64,000 nucleotides of DNA from Bacteroidales bacterium UBA1392 (GCA_002305275.1 DBQO01000020.1:3725-67724), one strand, 5' to 3'. Positions 8,513 through 17,490 are shown, counted from the first letter of the stretch. The notes: a model not told the origin generated them from the letters alone. Translations and numbers: made by a program.

Positions 8513-9274
8513 TTAACGATCCTTCAAATCACCAAGGGGATACTCGGGGAACATATTCTCCTCCATCCATTTATTTGCCTCTACGGGCGACACTTTCCAT
8601 CCGGAATTACAGGTACTTACCACCTCGATAAATGATGTTCCTTTGTCCATCATGGAGTTTTCGAAAGCTTTGCGTATAGCTCTCTTGGCTTTGCGTACCG
8701 CACCGGGAGTCTGTACGGATTGCCTGGTCACGTAGCAAGTGCCATCGAGTTGAGCAAGAAGTTCGGTAATTTTTAGAGGGTAGCCGTTGAGCTTAACGTC
8801 ACGTCCATAAGGGGTTGTGGCTGTCACCTGCCCGATCAGGGTGGTAGGAGCCATTTGGCCTCCGGTCATGCCGTAGATTGCGTTGTTGATAAAGATGACA
8901 ACTATATTTTCCCCACGGTTGCAGGCATGCAAAATCTCGGCAGTACCTATAGAAGCTAGGTCACCGTCTCCCTGATATGTGAAGACATATTTGTCGGGCA
9001 TCAGGCGTTTGGTGGCAGTTGCAAGTGCCGGAGCGCGTCCATGTGCAGCTTGCTGCCAGTCTATGTCAAGATAGTTGTAGGCGAACACGGAGCAGCCCAC
9101 AGGAGAAATACCTATGGTCTTGTCCTGAATTCCCATCTCCTCAATAACCTCGGCAATAATCTTGTGGACCGTGCCGTGAGAGCAGCCCGGGCAATAGTGC
9201 ATTACTGCATCCTTAAGTACGGGAGTTTTACCGTAAACCTTGTTTTCAGGTTTTATTATATCATTGATCTCCAT
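8513..9274 (-). CDS. korB: 2-oxoacid:ferredoxin oxidoreductase, beta (TPP) subunit
   Basis: The 253-residue thiamine-pyrophosphate subunit carries 'CPGCSHG' near residue 30. The TPP/Mg motif runs from 'GDGDLASIG' to 'NNAIYGMTGGQ'. It forms the active site with the alpha subunit. It sits 5 bp after korA. Its size and motifs match the beta subunits of 2-oxoglutarate and 2-oxoisovalerate oxidoreductases. Confidence 0.9.
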   Translation of the reverse strand: MEINDIIKPENKVYGKTPVLKDAVMHYCPGCSHGTVHKIIAEVIEEMGIQDKTIGISPVGCSVFAYNYLDIDWQQAAHGRAPALATATKRLMPDKYVFTYQGDGDLASIGTAEILHACNRGENIVVIFINNAIYGMTGGQMAPTTLIGQVTATTPYGRDVKLNGYPLKITELLAQLDGTCYVTRQSVQTPGAVRKAKRAIRKAFENSMMDKGTSFIEVVSTCNSGWKVSPVEANKWMEENMFPEYPLGDLKDR

Positions 9275-9279
9275 AGTCG

Positions 9280-10362
9280 CTATTTTTTGATTGTTTTGAC
9301 AAATGCTTCATAAATCTCTTCAGGAGAGGGAATAACACCTCCCTGGCGTCCATAGAAGTGTACGGGTACGCGGCCTGCAGCTATCCTGCGTACATCTTCC
9401 ACCATTTGGCCGGAATTGAGCTCCACGGACATTATAGATTTCATCCGGGGTACAAGTGCATCAAGTGCCTTTTCAGGGTAGGGATAGAGAGTGATGGGGC
9501 GCAGTACGCCAAGTTTAATGCCATCCTCACGGGCAAGCTCCACTACATTTTCTGAAATACGGGACATACAGCCGAATGCCACTATAAGATACTCCGCATC
9601 TTCAGTCTTATAGGTCTCATATCTGACCTCCTCTGACTCAATAGTTGCATATTTGTTTTGGAGATGGATGTTGTGGCGCTCCATTATATCTGCATCAAGT
9701 GCAAGAGACGTTACTATGTTGCCTGGTCTTGATGCCGGTTTGCCAAGCGTAGCCCAGGAATCACAGAGTGTTCTTACCTCTTCGTCAGTGCGGCGAGGTT
9801 TTGCAGGGCTGAGTTCCACTTTTTCCATCATTTGCCCAACAATACCGTCTCCTAGAATCATCACGGGGTTGCGGTATTTGAATGCGAGTTCGAATGATAA
9901 ATCCACGAAGTCGTACATATCCTGTACGGAAGCGGGAGCGAGTACAATTGTCCTATAGTCACCGTGACCGCCACCCTTAGTTGCTTGAAAATAGTCACTT
10001 TGGCTGGGTTGTATTGTACCCAGACCAGGGCCTCCACGCATTACATTGACTACCAGACAGGGAAGTTCACATCCTGCAAGGTAGCTTAGTCCTTCGCACA
10101 TGAGGCTGATGCCGGGGCTGCTGGATGAGGTCATAACCTTTTTGCCGCAGGAGGCTCCGCCATAGACCATATTGATCGAGGATGTTTCACTCTCAGCCTG
10201 GAGTACTACCATACCTGTAGTCTCCCAGGGTTTTTCTTGCATCAGCGTCTCCATAACCTCCGACTGGGGGGTAATGGGGTAGCCGAAATAGCCGTCGCAG
10301 CCGCAGTTTATAGCAGCGTAGGCGATGGCTTCGTTTCCTTTCATTAAGATCTTTTCTGCCAT
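9280..10362 (-). CDS. korA: 2-oxoacid:ferredoxin oxidoreductase, alpha subunit (VorB-like)
   Basis: This is the 360-residue pyrimidine-binding subunit. 'GYPITPQSEVMETL' and 'SSSPGISLMCEGLSYL' are hallmarks of KorA/VorB alpha subunits, and a C-terminal transketolase-like domain follows. The frame is open from 10386, but MAEKILMKGNEA at 10362 matches family starts and avoids overlap with korD, which ends at 10373. Related Bacteroidota proteins are usually annotated VorB (3-methyl-2-oxobutanoate dehydrogenase), so the substrate remains open. Confidence 0.9.
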   Translation of the reverse strand: MAEKILMKGNEAIAYAAINCGCDGYFGYPITPQSEVMETLMQEKPWETTGMVVLQAESETSSINMVYGGASCGKKVMTSSSSPGISLMCEGLSYLAGCELPCLVVNVMRGGPGLGTIQPSQSDYFQATKGGGHGDYRTIVLAPASVQDMYDFVDLSFELAFKYRNPVMILGDGIVGQMMEKVELSPAKPRRTDEEVRTLCDSWATLGKPASRPGNIVTSLALDADIMERHNIHLQNKYATIESEEVRYETYKTEDAEYLIVAFGCMSRISENVVELAREDGIKLGVLRPITLYPYPEKALDALVPRMKSIMSVELNSGQMVEDVRRIAAGRVPVHFYGRQGGVIPSPEEIYEAFVKTIKK

Positions 10363-10372
10363 ATCTGTAATT

Positions 10373-10594
10373 TTAGATTTTGACACGATAAACGGTTATT
10401 ACTGCATCCGGACATACGGTAGCGCAGTTGGCGCAGCCGATGCAGTTATCCGGATTGGCCATATATAAATAATTGTAACCTTTACTATTCACCTCTTTTG
10501 CAAGGGCTATAGTGCCGGTTGGACAATTTGGGATGCATACTCCGCATCCTTTGCATTTCTCGGTATCTACCGTGATAGCTCCTTTGATTGCCAT
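10373..10594 (-). CDS. korD: 4Fe-4S ferredoxin subunit of the 2-oxoacid oxidoreductase
   Basis: The 73-residue dicluster ferredoxin has two CxxCxxCxxxCP motifs, 'CKGCGVCIPNCP' and 'CIGCANCATVCP'. It passes electrons from the TPP centre to free ferredoxin. It lies first among the four oxidoreductase genes, the arrangement found in KorDABC and VorDABC operons. Confidence 0.92.
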   Translation of the reverse strand: MAIKGAITVDTEKCKGCGVCIPNCPTGTIALAKEVNSKGYNYLYMANPDNCIGCANCATVCPDAVITVYRVKI

Positions 10595-10622
10595 ATACTT
10601 TTAAGTTTTATTGGTTTTAAAT

Positions 10623-10778
10623 TTATTTGCCCGAATAAAAATTGAACCCCTTGGTGACGCCCTCGATGATCGCATGCCATCTGAAAGCAATACCGATAAT
10701 GCAAATTATGCCTATCCATATAAGTGCCTTTGTGGTGTAGCTCTGGGCACGGTACCAATCGCCAATTTTTTTAAACAT
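10623..10778 (-). CDS. 51-residue single-span membrane protein
   Basis: A short minus-strand frame of 51 codons plus stop fills the gap between the acyl-CoA synthetase (6 bp away) and korD (28 bp away). It starts MFKKIGDWYRAQ and has one hydrophobic helix at about residues 18-32 ('ALIWIGIICIIGIAF'), followed by a polar tail ending in YSGK. The tight spacing and hydrophobic profile support a real gene. Its function is unknown. It could tether the oxidoreductase complex to the membrane, but that is speculation. Confidence 0.6.
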   Translation of the reverse strand: MFKKIGDWYRAQSYTTKALIWIGIICIIGIAFRWHAIIEGVTKGFNFYSGK

Positions 10779-10784
10779 AATTAC

Positions 10785-12848
10785 TTATTTTTCTATTCTA
10801 ATCCTGGCATCCACTGCCGTAACGCTCTTTTGGTTGCCCATTAGAGGATTTATATCCATTTCAAATATCTCCGGAGCACAACTGCAAAGAGCAGAGACTC
10901 GGCGGATGGTTTCGTTGAAGATGGCTTCATTAACCCCCTCCTGACCGCGCACACCCTCAATAAGTTTGTAACTCCTAAGTTGGCGGATCATCTCCTTGGC
11001 CTCTATGGCAGAGATGGGGGAGATGCCATAAGAAATATCTTTAAGTACCTCAATATAGATACCTCCGAGACCGCACATTACCAGATGGCCGAATTTATCT
11101 TCCCTCTTGGCTCCAACAAAGAGTTGAGTGCCACTGATCATAGGCTGGAGCAGGACTCCGATGCATCCATCTATGCGCATCATACGTTTGTACTCCATTT
11201 CGAGAGTGTGGTCGTCGCTGATGTTTAGCACGACTCCACCCACATCGCTCTTATGCACGGGACCCACCACCTTCATAACCAGTGGCCAACCTATCTCTCT
11301 AGCAGCCTCAATGGCCTTCGAGTAGGTGGAGACCACCAATTCTTTCACCCTATTGATGCCTGCCGCATCCAGTATGTCTTGCGTTTTCTCCGGCGAGAGG
11401 TATCCATTGTCGCTATTGTCAATAATGCTACGGATTTTTTCCTTATCCACCGGGGGATTCTCATTGCTGAGAATGGGTTCGAGTGTGTTGGCTATTCTTG
11501 CAAAGCAAGAACCGAACATCACCTCTTCGGGGAATGTTATTCCTCCTTTGTTTCTAAATTGCTCTATCTCATCTTTGGCATTCACGATAGAGGTAAGGAT
11601 GGGGAATATGGGCTTTTTACAAACTTTTTGCTTTTCAAGTATTGTGTCGTATGCGTCGTTACCGGAGACCAGGCCGGGATTGCCGAATATTACCGCCATA
11701 CTATCCACATCGAAATCATGCTCACAGACATCTATGATCTTGCCAAGTTGGGAGGCAGTACCGGTGGCAAGAAAGTCTATTGGGTTGGAGACTGAAGAAC
11801 CGGGGTAGAGTTCTTTGAGAAGCGCCTTAGCCTTCTCCCCCTCAAAATGAGGAATTTCTATATCATTGGAAGAGAGCACGTCGGTGAGCATTACGGCAGG
11901 ACCGCCGGCGTGAGTGATGAGGGCCATCTTACGACCTTTGACCTTGTTGAACATCAGTATGGCGGCGGTAGTTACAAGTTCCATGCGACTGAAGCATCTG
12001 ATAATACCGGCCTTACGGAAGAGTGCACTTACAGCCTTATCGGGAGAGGCCATAGCACCGGTATGTGAGGATGCGGCACGAGATCCCGCTTCGCTATACC
12101 CTGATTTGATAGCTACTACCCTTGCACCCTTACGGTATAGGGAATATGCATGTTTAAGAAGCTTCTGAGGATCATTTATGCTTTCGATATAGAGCATCTT
12201 GACCGGCGCGCTTTTGCCATGCACATAGGATTGGTCATAATACTCGAGCATATCTTCCACTCCGATCTGAGCCGAATTGCCGATGGAAAAAATAGATGCG
12301 AACTTCAATCCGAGCTGTATTGCCAGCTCCAGGATAAATACGATGGTGGCTCCGGAGCCCGATACGAAATCAATACCTGTAGGGGAGAGTCTTGGAACAG
12401 GCTTGATGAAGACTCCTGTATAGGCGGGGGTGATTACTCCGACACAATTGGGTCCTATAAGTGCTGCTCCTACGTCGTTTGTCATCTCGACGATCCTCCG
12501 TTCGTATTCCGCTCCCTCTTTGCCGTCTTCGGCAAATCCTGCCGAAACTATAATGATGGCTCCGCAGTTTTTTTTGTAGCAAAGCGTTTCAACTGCACTC
12601 ACACAAAATTGTGCGGGTATGGCAAGAATGGCAAGATCAACTTCGGGGATCCCATCTATGGTGAGGAATGTTCTGCAGCCCCTGATTTCTCCGGAAGCTT
12701 TGGGGTTAACTACGTAAATATTTCCCTGAAACCGTGTAGAAAGGAGGTTTTCGAGAATAGCTCCCCCGGGCTTGTGGATGTCATCACTACCCCCTACAAC
12801 GACAATGGTCTTAGGCGAAATCAGCTGTTTTGTGATCATAGCTTCCAA
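10785..12848 (-). CDS. ADP-forming acyl-CoA (acetate-CoA) ligase, fused alpha-beta
   Basis: The 687-residue enzyme converts acyl-CoA, ADP and phosphate to acid, CoA and ATP. Domains in order are the CoA-binding Rossmann fold ('TIVVVGGSDDIHKPGG'), the succinyl-CoA-synthetase-like flavodoxin domains with the phosphohistidine loop 'SSHTGAMA' near residue 260, and a C-terminal ATP-grasp domain. It heads the kor operon and would turn the acyl-CoA made by that oxidoreductase into ATP. An exact promoter lies at 12860-12890. The true start could be Met4. Confidence 0.88.
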   Translation of the reverse strand: MEAMITKQLISPKTIVVVGGSDDIHKPGGAILENLLSTRFQGNIYVVNPKASGEIRGCRTFLTIDGIPEVDLAILAIPAQFCVSAVETLCYKKNCGAIIIVSAGFAEDGKEGAEYERRIVEMTNDVGAALIGPNCVGVITPAYTGVFIKPVPRLSPTGIDFVSGSGATIVFILELAIQLGLKFASIFSIGNSAQIGVEDMLEYYDQSYVHGKSAPVKMLYIESINDPQKLLKHAYSLYRKGARVVAIKSGYSEAGSRAASSHTGAMASPDKAVSALFRKAGIIRCFSRMELVTTAAILMFNKVKGRKMALITHAGGPAVMLTDVLSSNDIEIPHFEGEKAKALLKELYPGSSVSNPIDFLATGTASQLGKIIDVCEHDFDVDSMAVIFGNPGLVSGNDAYDTILEKQKVCKKPIFPILTSIVNAKDEIEQFRNKGGITFPEEVMFGSCFARIANTLEPILSNENPPVDKEKIRSIIDNSDNGYLSPEKTQDILDAAGINRVKELVVSTYSKAIEAAREIGWPLVMKVVGPVHKSDVGGVVLNISDDHTLEMEYKRMMRIDGCIGVLLQPMISGTQLFVGAKREDKFGHLVMCGLGGIYIEVLKDISYGISPISAIEAKEMIRQLRSYKLIEGVRGQEGVNEAIFNETIRRVSALCSCAPEIFEMDINPLMGNQKSVTAVDARIRIEK

Positions 12849-12859
12849 ATTTTACTATG

Positions 12860-12890
12860 CAAAGTTATAAATTATTATCGAAAATATCAA
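12860..12890 (-). promoter_or_regulatory. Promoter of the acyl-CoA ligase / kor operon
   Basis: On the minus strand TTG (12888-12890), a 20-bp spacer and TAACTTTG (12860-12867) match the Bacteroidota consensus. Transcription would start near 12853, giving an almost leaderless mRNA. Confidence 0.7.
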
Positions 12891-13011
12891 TAATAATTCA
12901 AAATCTACAAATAAATATGCTTTTAATTGCAAATTGTAACCAATAGCCCCGATTTTGGTAATACTTGCTGAATAAATGTACTATTATAGTGACAATATGG
13001 ATCTTATTTGT

Positions 13012-13019
13012 TATATTTG
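13012..13019 (+). promoter_or_regulatory. -7 box of the methylthioadenosine salvage operon
   Basis: TATATTTG matches TAnnTTTG and lies 21 bp before ATG 13041. No TTG was found at the expected -33 position. The AT-rich interval 12891-13011 shows nothing else. Confidence 0.5.
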
Positions 13020-13040
13020 TCAAATTTTAGATATTAACTT

Positions 13041-14300
13041 ATGGGTACCATTTTGCTTAAACACGCTATCTTGAAAGGTAAACAAAAGGATATCCTCATA
13101 AAAGGGAATAGGATTGCGGTCATAGCAGACTCAATTCCTGTGAGGGCGGCGAGAGAAATTGATTGTACGGGAAAGAGTGTCACCCCGGGTTTTATCAACA
13201 TGCACACTCATTCGGCGATGTCACTGCTGCGTGGCATCTCTGAAGATGTCCCGCTGACAGAGTGGCTCAATAACATTTGGTCGATTGAAAAACACCTTCA
13301 AAAAGAATATGTCTACTGGGGAGCAAAACTTGCAATTCTCGAAATGATAAAAACCGGCACCACCTGTTTTTTGGATATGTATTGGATGTCACCTCAGGTG
13401 GCTCAGGCAGTAGAGGAGATGGGTATAAGAGGAGTTTTGACCTATGTTTTCCTTGACAACTACGATACTGAAAAGTCTGAAAAGCAGAAGTCCGAATGTA
13501 TTCGTATTCATGGCTATTCTAAAGAGTGGCACAAACGATGCAAATTCGGAGTCTCCATTCACGCCGACTATACTGTTTCTCCACATACGATGGTATGGGC
13601 TTCAGGGTTTGCTAAAGAGAATGGCCTGATAATCAATACACACATATCAGAGACTGAGAAGGAGGTGCTTTCAGATAAAGAAAAATATGGTAAGACACCG
13701 GTAGCTTTTTACGACTCTCTAGGCATCCTTGATTCCAATGTCATCGCCGCTCATGCGTTATGGCTTGAGGATGAGGATATAGAGATTTTTGCCAAACGAG
13801 GCGTTACGGCAGTCCATAACGTCAATTCCAACTTGAAACTAGGCTCGGGCTATAGGTTCAGATACGGTGACTTAAAGGCTGCGGGAGTTAATGTCTGTCT
13901 TGGTACTGACGGAGCAGCTTCTTCCAACAATCTCGATATGCGCGAAAGCATGAAGACCATGTCCCTTTTGCAAAAAGGTTGGACGGGAGATACCACAATT
14001 CTGCCTCTTAATGAGCTTATGGATGTGGCTACTATCAACGGCGCCCGTGCTTTGGGTATAGATACCGGCAGAATAGAGGAGGGAGCACTTGCTGATCTGG
14101 TATTGGTGGAGACTCGTTCAGAAGCATTTATCCCGAATATCAATTTTGAAAGCAATTTCATCTACTCAGCCAACAGCTCTTGTATTGACACAGTAATTTG
14201 TGATGGCAATATCCTGATGGAAGGGGGCAAGGTCGCCGGAGAGGAGCAATTATTGGAAAAAGCTGATGAAATGGCTTGGAAACTCATAAACGCAACATGA
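13041..14300 (+). CDS. mtaD: 5-methylthioadenosine/S-adenosylhomocysteine deaminase
   Basis: The 419-residue amidohydrolase has the metal ligands 'HTH' (His55, His57), a mid-protein 'HADYTVSPH', 'THISETEKEV' and the late 'GTDGAASSNN' aspartate, as in MtaD/SAH deaminases. It converts 5'-methylthioadenosine (and possibly SAH or 5'-deoxyadenosine) to the inosine form with release of ammonia. The next two genes supply the following steps, which supports methylthioadenosine over guanine or cytosine as substrate. The stop overlaps the next start by four bases. Confidence 0.85.
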   Translation: MGTILLKHAILKGKQKDILIKGNRIAVIADSIPVRAAREIDCTGKSVTPGFINMHTHSAMSLLRGISEDVPLTEWLNNIWSIEKHLQKEYVYWGAKLAILEMIKTGTTCFLDMYWMSPQVAQAVEEMGIRGVLTYVFLDNYDTEKSEKQKSECIRIHGYSKEWHKRCKFGVSIHADYTVSPHTMVWASGFAKENGLIINTHISETEKEVLSDKEKYGKTPVAFYDSLGILDSNVIAAHALWLEDEDIEIFAKRGVTAVHNVNSNLKLGSGYRFRYGDLKAAGVNVCLGTDGAASSNNLDMRESMKTMSLLQKGWTGDTTILPLNELMDVATINGARALGIDTGRIEEGALADLVLVETRSEAFIPNINFESNFIYSANSSCIDTVICDGNILMEGGKVAGEEQLLEKADEMAWKLINAT

Positions 14301-15127
14301 TGGATCAAAGACTTAAAGCAATTTACGAAGCTGCCGACTATATTCGTGAGCGTACAGGTGGATTTGTCCCTAAAGTGGGCATCATTCTTGGCAGCGGCCT
14401 TGGCAAACTTGCCGATTCAATAGAGAATCCGATAATTATCCCTTACGCTGAAATACCGCGTTTTTCGCGCTCCACGGCTATAGGTCATAAAGGCAACCTG
14501 ATTCTTGGCACCATTGCCGGGAAGCCTGTATGCGCCATGCAGGGAAGGTTTCACTATTATGAAGGTTATCCTATGGATCAGGTAACCTTACCCGTTAGAG
14601 TTATGAAAGTACTCGGGATCGAGTATCTTTTTGTCTCGAATGCAGCAGGAGGAGTCAATTTGGATTATAAAGTGGGTGACTTGATGATTATAAGCGATCA
14701 CATCAATCGTCTCCCTAATCCTCTCGTGGGACCCAATCTCGACCAATTCGGGCCACGTTTCCCTGACATGACGCGTCCTTACGACCTCAATCTTATCCGC
14801 AAAGCGGAAAATATCGCCGAAAAGGAAGGTATCAAACTCTTCAAGGGAGTCTATTTGGCCGGTAGCGGTCCCTCTTACGAGACTCCTGCCGAGTATCGAT
14901 TTTTCCGTATGATTGGGGCGGATGCCATTGGGATGTCCACCATTCCGGAGGTCATAGTAGCCCGACACATGGATCTTCCCGTATTCGGCATGTCTGTCAT
15001 TACGAATGAAGCCCATGGCGATTTCGCAGAAGATTTTGTAAATGACGGTGATGATGTGGTAAGGGTGGCAGATGCAGCTGCGGGTACCATGACATATCTT
15101 TTCAGTAAACTAATAGGATCACTATAA
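14297..15127 (+). CDS. Purine-nucleoside phosphorylase, trimeric type (possible methylthioinosine phosphorylase)
   Basis: The 276-residue trimeric phosphorylase has 'LGSGLGKLAD', 'GRFHYYEGY', 'SNAAGGVN', 'SGPSYETPAE' and 'GMSTIPEV'. The purine-site loop reads 'ITNEAHG' with Asn. Asn at this position favours 6-oxopurines, whereas MTA phosphorylases have Asp. This fits phosphorolysis of inosine-type nucleosides, including the methylthioinosine produced by MtaD. ATG 14297 overlaps the mtaD stop, and the next gene starts on its last base. The open frame could be read from 14276, but that start would overlap mtaD by 25 bp. Confidence 0.85.
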   Translation: MMDQRLKAIYEAADYIRERTGGFVPKVGIILGSGLGKLADSIENPIIIPYAEIPRFSRSTAIGHKGNLILGTIAGKPVCAMQGRFHYYEGYPMDQVTLPVRVMKVLGIEYLFVSNAAGGVNLDYKVGDLMIISDHINRLPNPLVGPNLDQFGPRFPDMTRPYDLNLIRKAENIAEKEGIKLFKGVYLAGSGPSYETPAEYRFFRMIGADAIGMSTIPEVIVARHMDLPVFGMSVITNEAHGDFAEDFVNDGDDVVRVADAAAGTMTYLFSKLIGSL

Positions 15128-16197
15128 TGTTGACAACAATTTTTCCATACGATTCAGTGGAGTTGAGTTCCAATGGTCGTGAAGTGATAATACTTGACCA
15201 GTCTTTGCTTCCCAATCAGGAGAAATTTCTTCACCTGACTACGGCAGAGCAGGTCTTTTTTGCCATCACTCTGATGAAGGTACGCGGTGCGCCTGCCATA
15301 GGTATTGCCGCGGCTTTCGGCTTGGCAATGTCAATCAACAGGTCAAAATATAGGGAACTTGCCACTTTCGAAAAAGAATTTCTTCGTACAAAACGCTATC
15401 TATATATATCACGTCCTACGGCTGTCAATCTTATGTGGGCTTTGGACCGCATGGAGGATTGCTTTTACAAGGTCAAAAACAGTATAGACGATACTGACCA
15501 AACGGTAATAGACATCATAAAAAACGCCCTTATTGCTGAAGCGCGCTCCATTAAGGTTGAAGAGACCAGAATGTCGGTAGCTATTGCAGAGCATGGTGTA
15601 TCATTGCTTACTCATGGCTGCGGTGTTCTAACTCACTGTAATGCCGGTCACCTGGCTACTTCTCGCTATGGCACGGCTTTGAGCCCGATTTATCTCGCTC
15701 ACCAGAGGGGCTATTCTCCAATGGTCTACGTAGATGAGACCAGACCATTATTGCAGGGAGCCCGCCTTACTGCCTATGAACTGATGAAAGCAGGGATAGA
15801 CGTCACTCTTATTTGTGATAACATGTCCTCGATAGTTATGAGTCAAAAGAGGGTGGACTCCGTTTTTGTCGGCTGCGACCGCGTAGCTGCCAATGGAGAT
15901 GTTGCAAATAAAGTAGGTACCAGCGGTCTTGCCATTCTGGCAAAACATTACGGTGTGCCCTTTTATGTCTTTGGACCTTCCAGTACGATAGATTTTGATT
16001 GTGCTTCAGGCAGGGATATCGTTATTGAGGAGCGTCCCTCGTACGAGATGACGGACATGTATTTCAACAAGCCCATTGCCCCCAAGGGTACGAAGGTATT
16101 CAACCCTTCATTTGATATAACACCGGCAGAATTCATCACCGGCATCGTTACAGAGAAAGGCATATTCAAGCCTGAGGAAATAACCAATATGAAATAG
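15127..16197 (+). CDS. mtnA: S-methyl-5-thioribose-1-phosphate isomerase
   Basis: The 356-residue isomerase of the eIF2B-alpha-like family converts methylthioribose 1-phosphate to methylthioribulose 1-phosphate. Recognisable parts are 'RGAPAIGIAAA', the catalytic cysteine in 'THCNAGHLA' and the catalytic aspartate in 'GCDRVAANGD', followed by 'NKVGT'. It overlaps the phosphorylase by one base. No mtnK, mtnB, mtnC or mtnD is present, so the fate of the product lies elsewhere. Confidence 0.93.
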   Translation: MLTTIFPYDSVELSSNGREVIILDQSLLPNQEKFLHLTTAEQVFFAITLMKVRGAPAIGIAAAFGLAMSINRSKYRELATFEKEFLRTKRYLYISRPTAVNLMWALDRMEDCFYKVKNSIDDTDQTVIDIIKNALIAEARSIKVEETRMSVAIAEHGVSLLTHGCGVLTHCNAGHLATSRYGTALSPIYLAHQRGYSPMVYVDETRPLLQGARLTAYELMKAGIDVTLICDNMSSIVMSQKRVDSVFVGCDRVAANGDVANKVGTSGLAILAKHYGVPFYVFGPSSTIDFDCASGRDIVIEERPSYEMTDMYFNKPIAPKGTKVFNPSFDITPAEFITGIVTEKGIFKPEEITNMK

Positions 16198-16200
16198 GCT

Positions 16201-17001
16201 ATGGTGAGATTTTTAAGTCTCTCCAGTGGCAGCAATGCAAACTGTTATTATATTGGCAATGGCAATATGGGATTGCTGATTGATCTTGGTGTCGGTGTCA
16301 GAACTCTTAAAAAGCGTCTTGCCGAACATGCCATATCATTTGACAATATTGACATGGTCCTGATTACTCACGACCATATTGACCATATTCGTAGTCTTGG
16401 TTCTTTCACGGAACGCTATAAAAAACCTGTTTTTGCTACGGAAACCCTTCATAAAGCCTTACACACTCACTTCTGTACCCGAGGTTCTCATTCCGGTTGT
16501 GTCAATATCTTGGAGGAAGATGTATGCTACAGATACGGCGATATCGGGATAACAGCCTTTTCGGTTCCTCACGATGCCACTCAGACTTTGGGTTACCACA
16601 TAGATTTTGAGGGCGTAAAGTTTACTTTTCTAACAGATATGGGACATCCCACGGATAAGGCGGTACAATATGCCTCCAAAGCCAACCATCTTATCGTAGA
16701 GGCAAATTATGATATAGATATGTTGTTGAGAGGACCATATCCCAAAAGCCTGAAAATGCGAATTCTTGAGGACACCGGCCATCTGTCGAATGATCAGACG
16801 GCCTCACTGGTCAGGAGAGCATTCCACCCTGAACTAAAAAGTATACATCTGGCGCATCTGAGTCATATTAATAACACTCCAAAACTGGCAATACATACAG
16901 TCAAAGATGCACTTTGCGAGATAGGCGTCAGGGTGGGAGAGGATGTGTTCCTGAATTGTTTGCCGCGTACCGACTCCTCTGAAATGATGGAATGTTCATA
17001 A
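16201..17001 (+). CDS. MBL-fold metallo-hydrolase, WalJ/YycJ-like
   Basis: The 266-residue cytoplasmic protein starts 'FLSLSSGSNANCYYIG' and has 'THDHIDH' (His57, His59, Asp61, His62), the pattern of YycJ/WalJ exonuclease-like hydrolases. 'TDMGHP' and a late 'LSHINNT' supply further ligands. It starts 3 bp after mtnA and is the last gene of the salvage operon, with no obvious functional link to it. Homologues have been linked to DNA repair and cell-wall signalling. Confidence 0.85.
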   Translation: MVRFLSLSSGSNANCYYIGNGNMGLLIDLGVGVRTLKKRLAEHAISFDNIDMVLITHDHIDHIRSLGSFTERYKKPVFATETLHKALHTHFCTRGSHSGCVNILEEDVCYRYGDIGITAFSVPHDATQTLGYHIDFEGVKFTFLTDMGHPTDKAVQYASKANHLIVEANYDIDMLLRGPYPKSLKMRILEDTGHLSNDQTASLVRRAFHPELKSIHLAHLSHINNTPKLAIHTVKDALCEIGVRVGEDVFLNCLPRTDSSEMMECS

Positions 17002-17039
17002 CTTCTCAGATAGATTTATCGTATCGGCATAATTTTAGT

Positions 17040-17047
17040 TATATTTG
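17040..17047 (+). promoter_or_regulatory. -7 box upstream of a small lipoprotein gene
   Basis: TATATTTG matches the Bacteroidota -7 consensus, 42 bp before ATG 17090. The -33 element is not convincing. Confidence 0.45.
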
Positions 17048-17089
17048 CAGCAATAGAGAAAGAATTCGTAACCATAAAACAACAACAAT

Positions 17090-17488
17090 ATGAAAAAGAT
17101 AATTCTGGCATTGTCGCTCTTGATTGCCGTAAGCCTATTCACTTCGTGTGTTGACGAATACCCTGATTCAGACCTTTTGTTAGGTGCATGGTCTTCGTAC
17201 GAGTGTTTCAAGCAAGGAGCAGAGCCTTTTTCTTATACCCTTGAAAGATATCTATTTACAGAGGATGGTTATGTGGCTTTTTATGACAGAAGCGAATTCC
17301 AATTCAAGCTCCCTTATGGCTATAATGCTACTACGGGAATTCTTGCAATTATGGATGGCACCGATGAGCAAGGCAATAAATTAACAATAGAGTATCCGGC
17401 CGTAATCGAATATGTTGAAACTGTCAAATCAGACGTTCTGACAATTTCTTATGGTGACGGATATACTATACGCTATCGCAAGCGATAG
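17090..17488 (+). CDS. Small lipocalin-like lipoprotein, function unknown
   Basis: The 132-residue protein has a signal peptide with lipobox 'LFTSC' (Cys20). A beta-rich body contains 'LLGAWSSYECF', 'YLFTEDGYVAFYDRSEFQF' and 'TISYGDGYTIRY', the pattern of small Bacteroidota lipoproteins with a lipocalin-like barrel. It is probably an outer-membrane lipoprotein and has no enzymatic motif. It shares style with the lipoprotein at 19206-19676. A heptad tract starts 2 bp after its stop. Confidence 0.7.
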   Translation: MKKIILALSLLIAVSLFTSCVDEYPDSDLLLGAWSSYECFKQGAEPFSYTLERYLFTEDGYVAFYDRSEFQFKLPYGYNATTGILAIMDGTDEQGNKLTIEYPAVIEYVETVKSDVLTISYGDGYTIRYRKR

Positions 17489-17490
17489 GG

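Noticed and set aside
12150..12893. A 247-codon plus-strand frame
   Set aside because: It is antisense to the acyl-CoA ligase and shows no family features.
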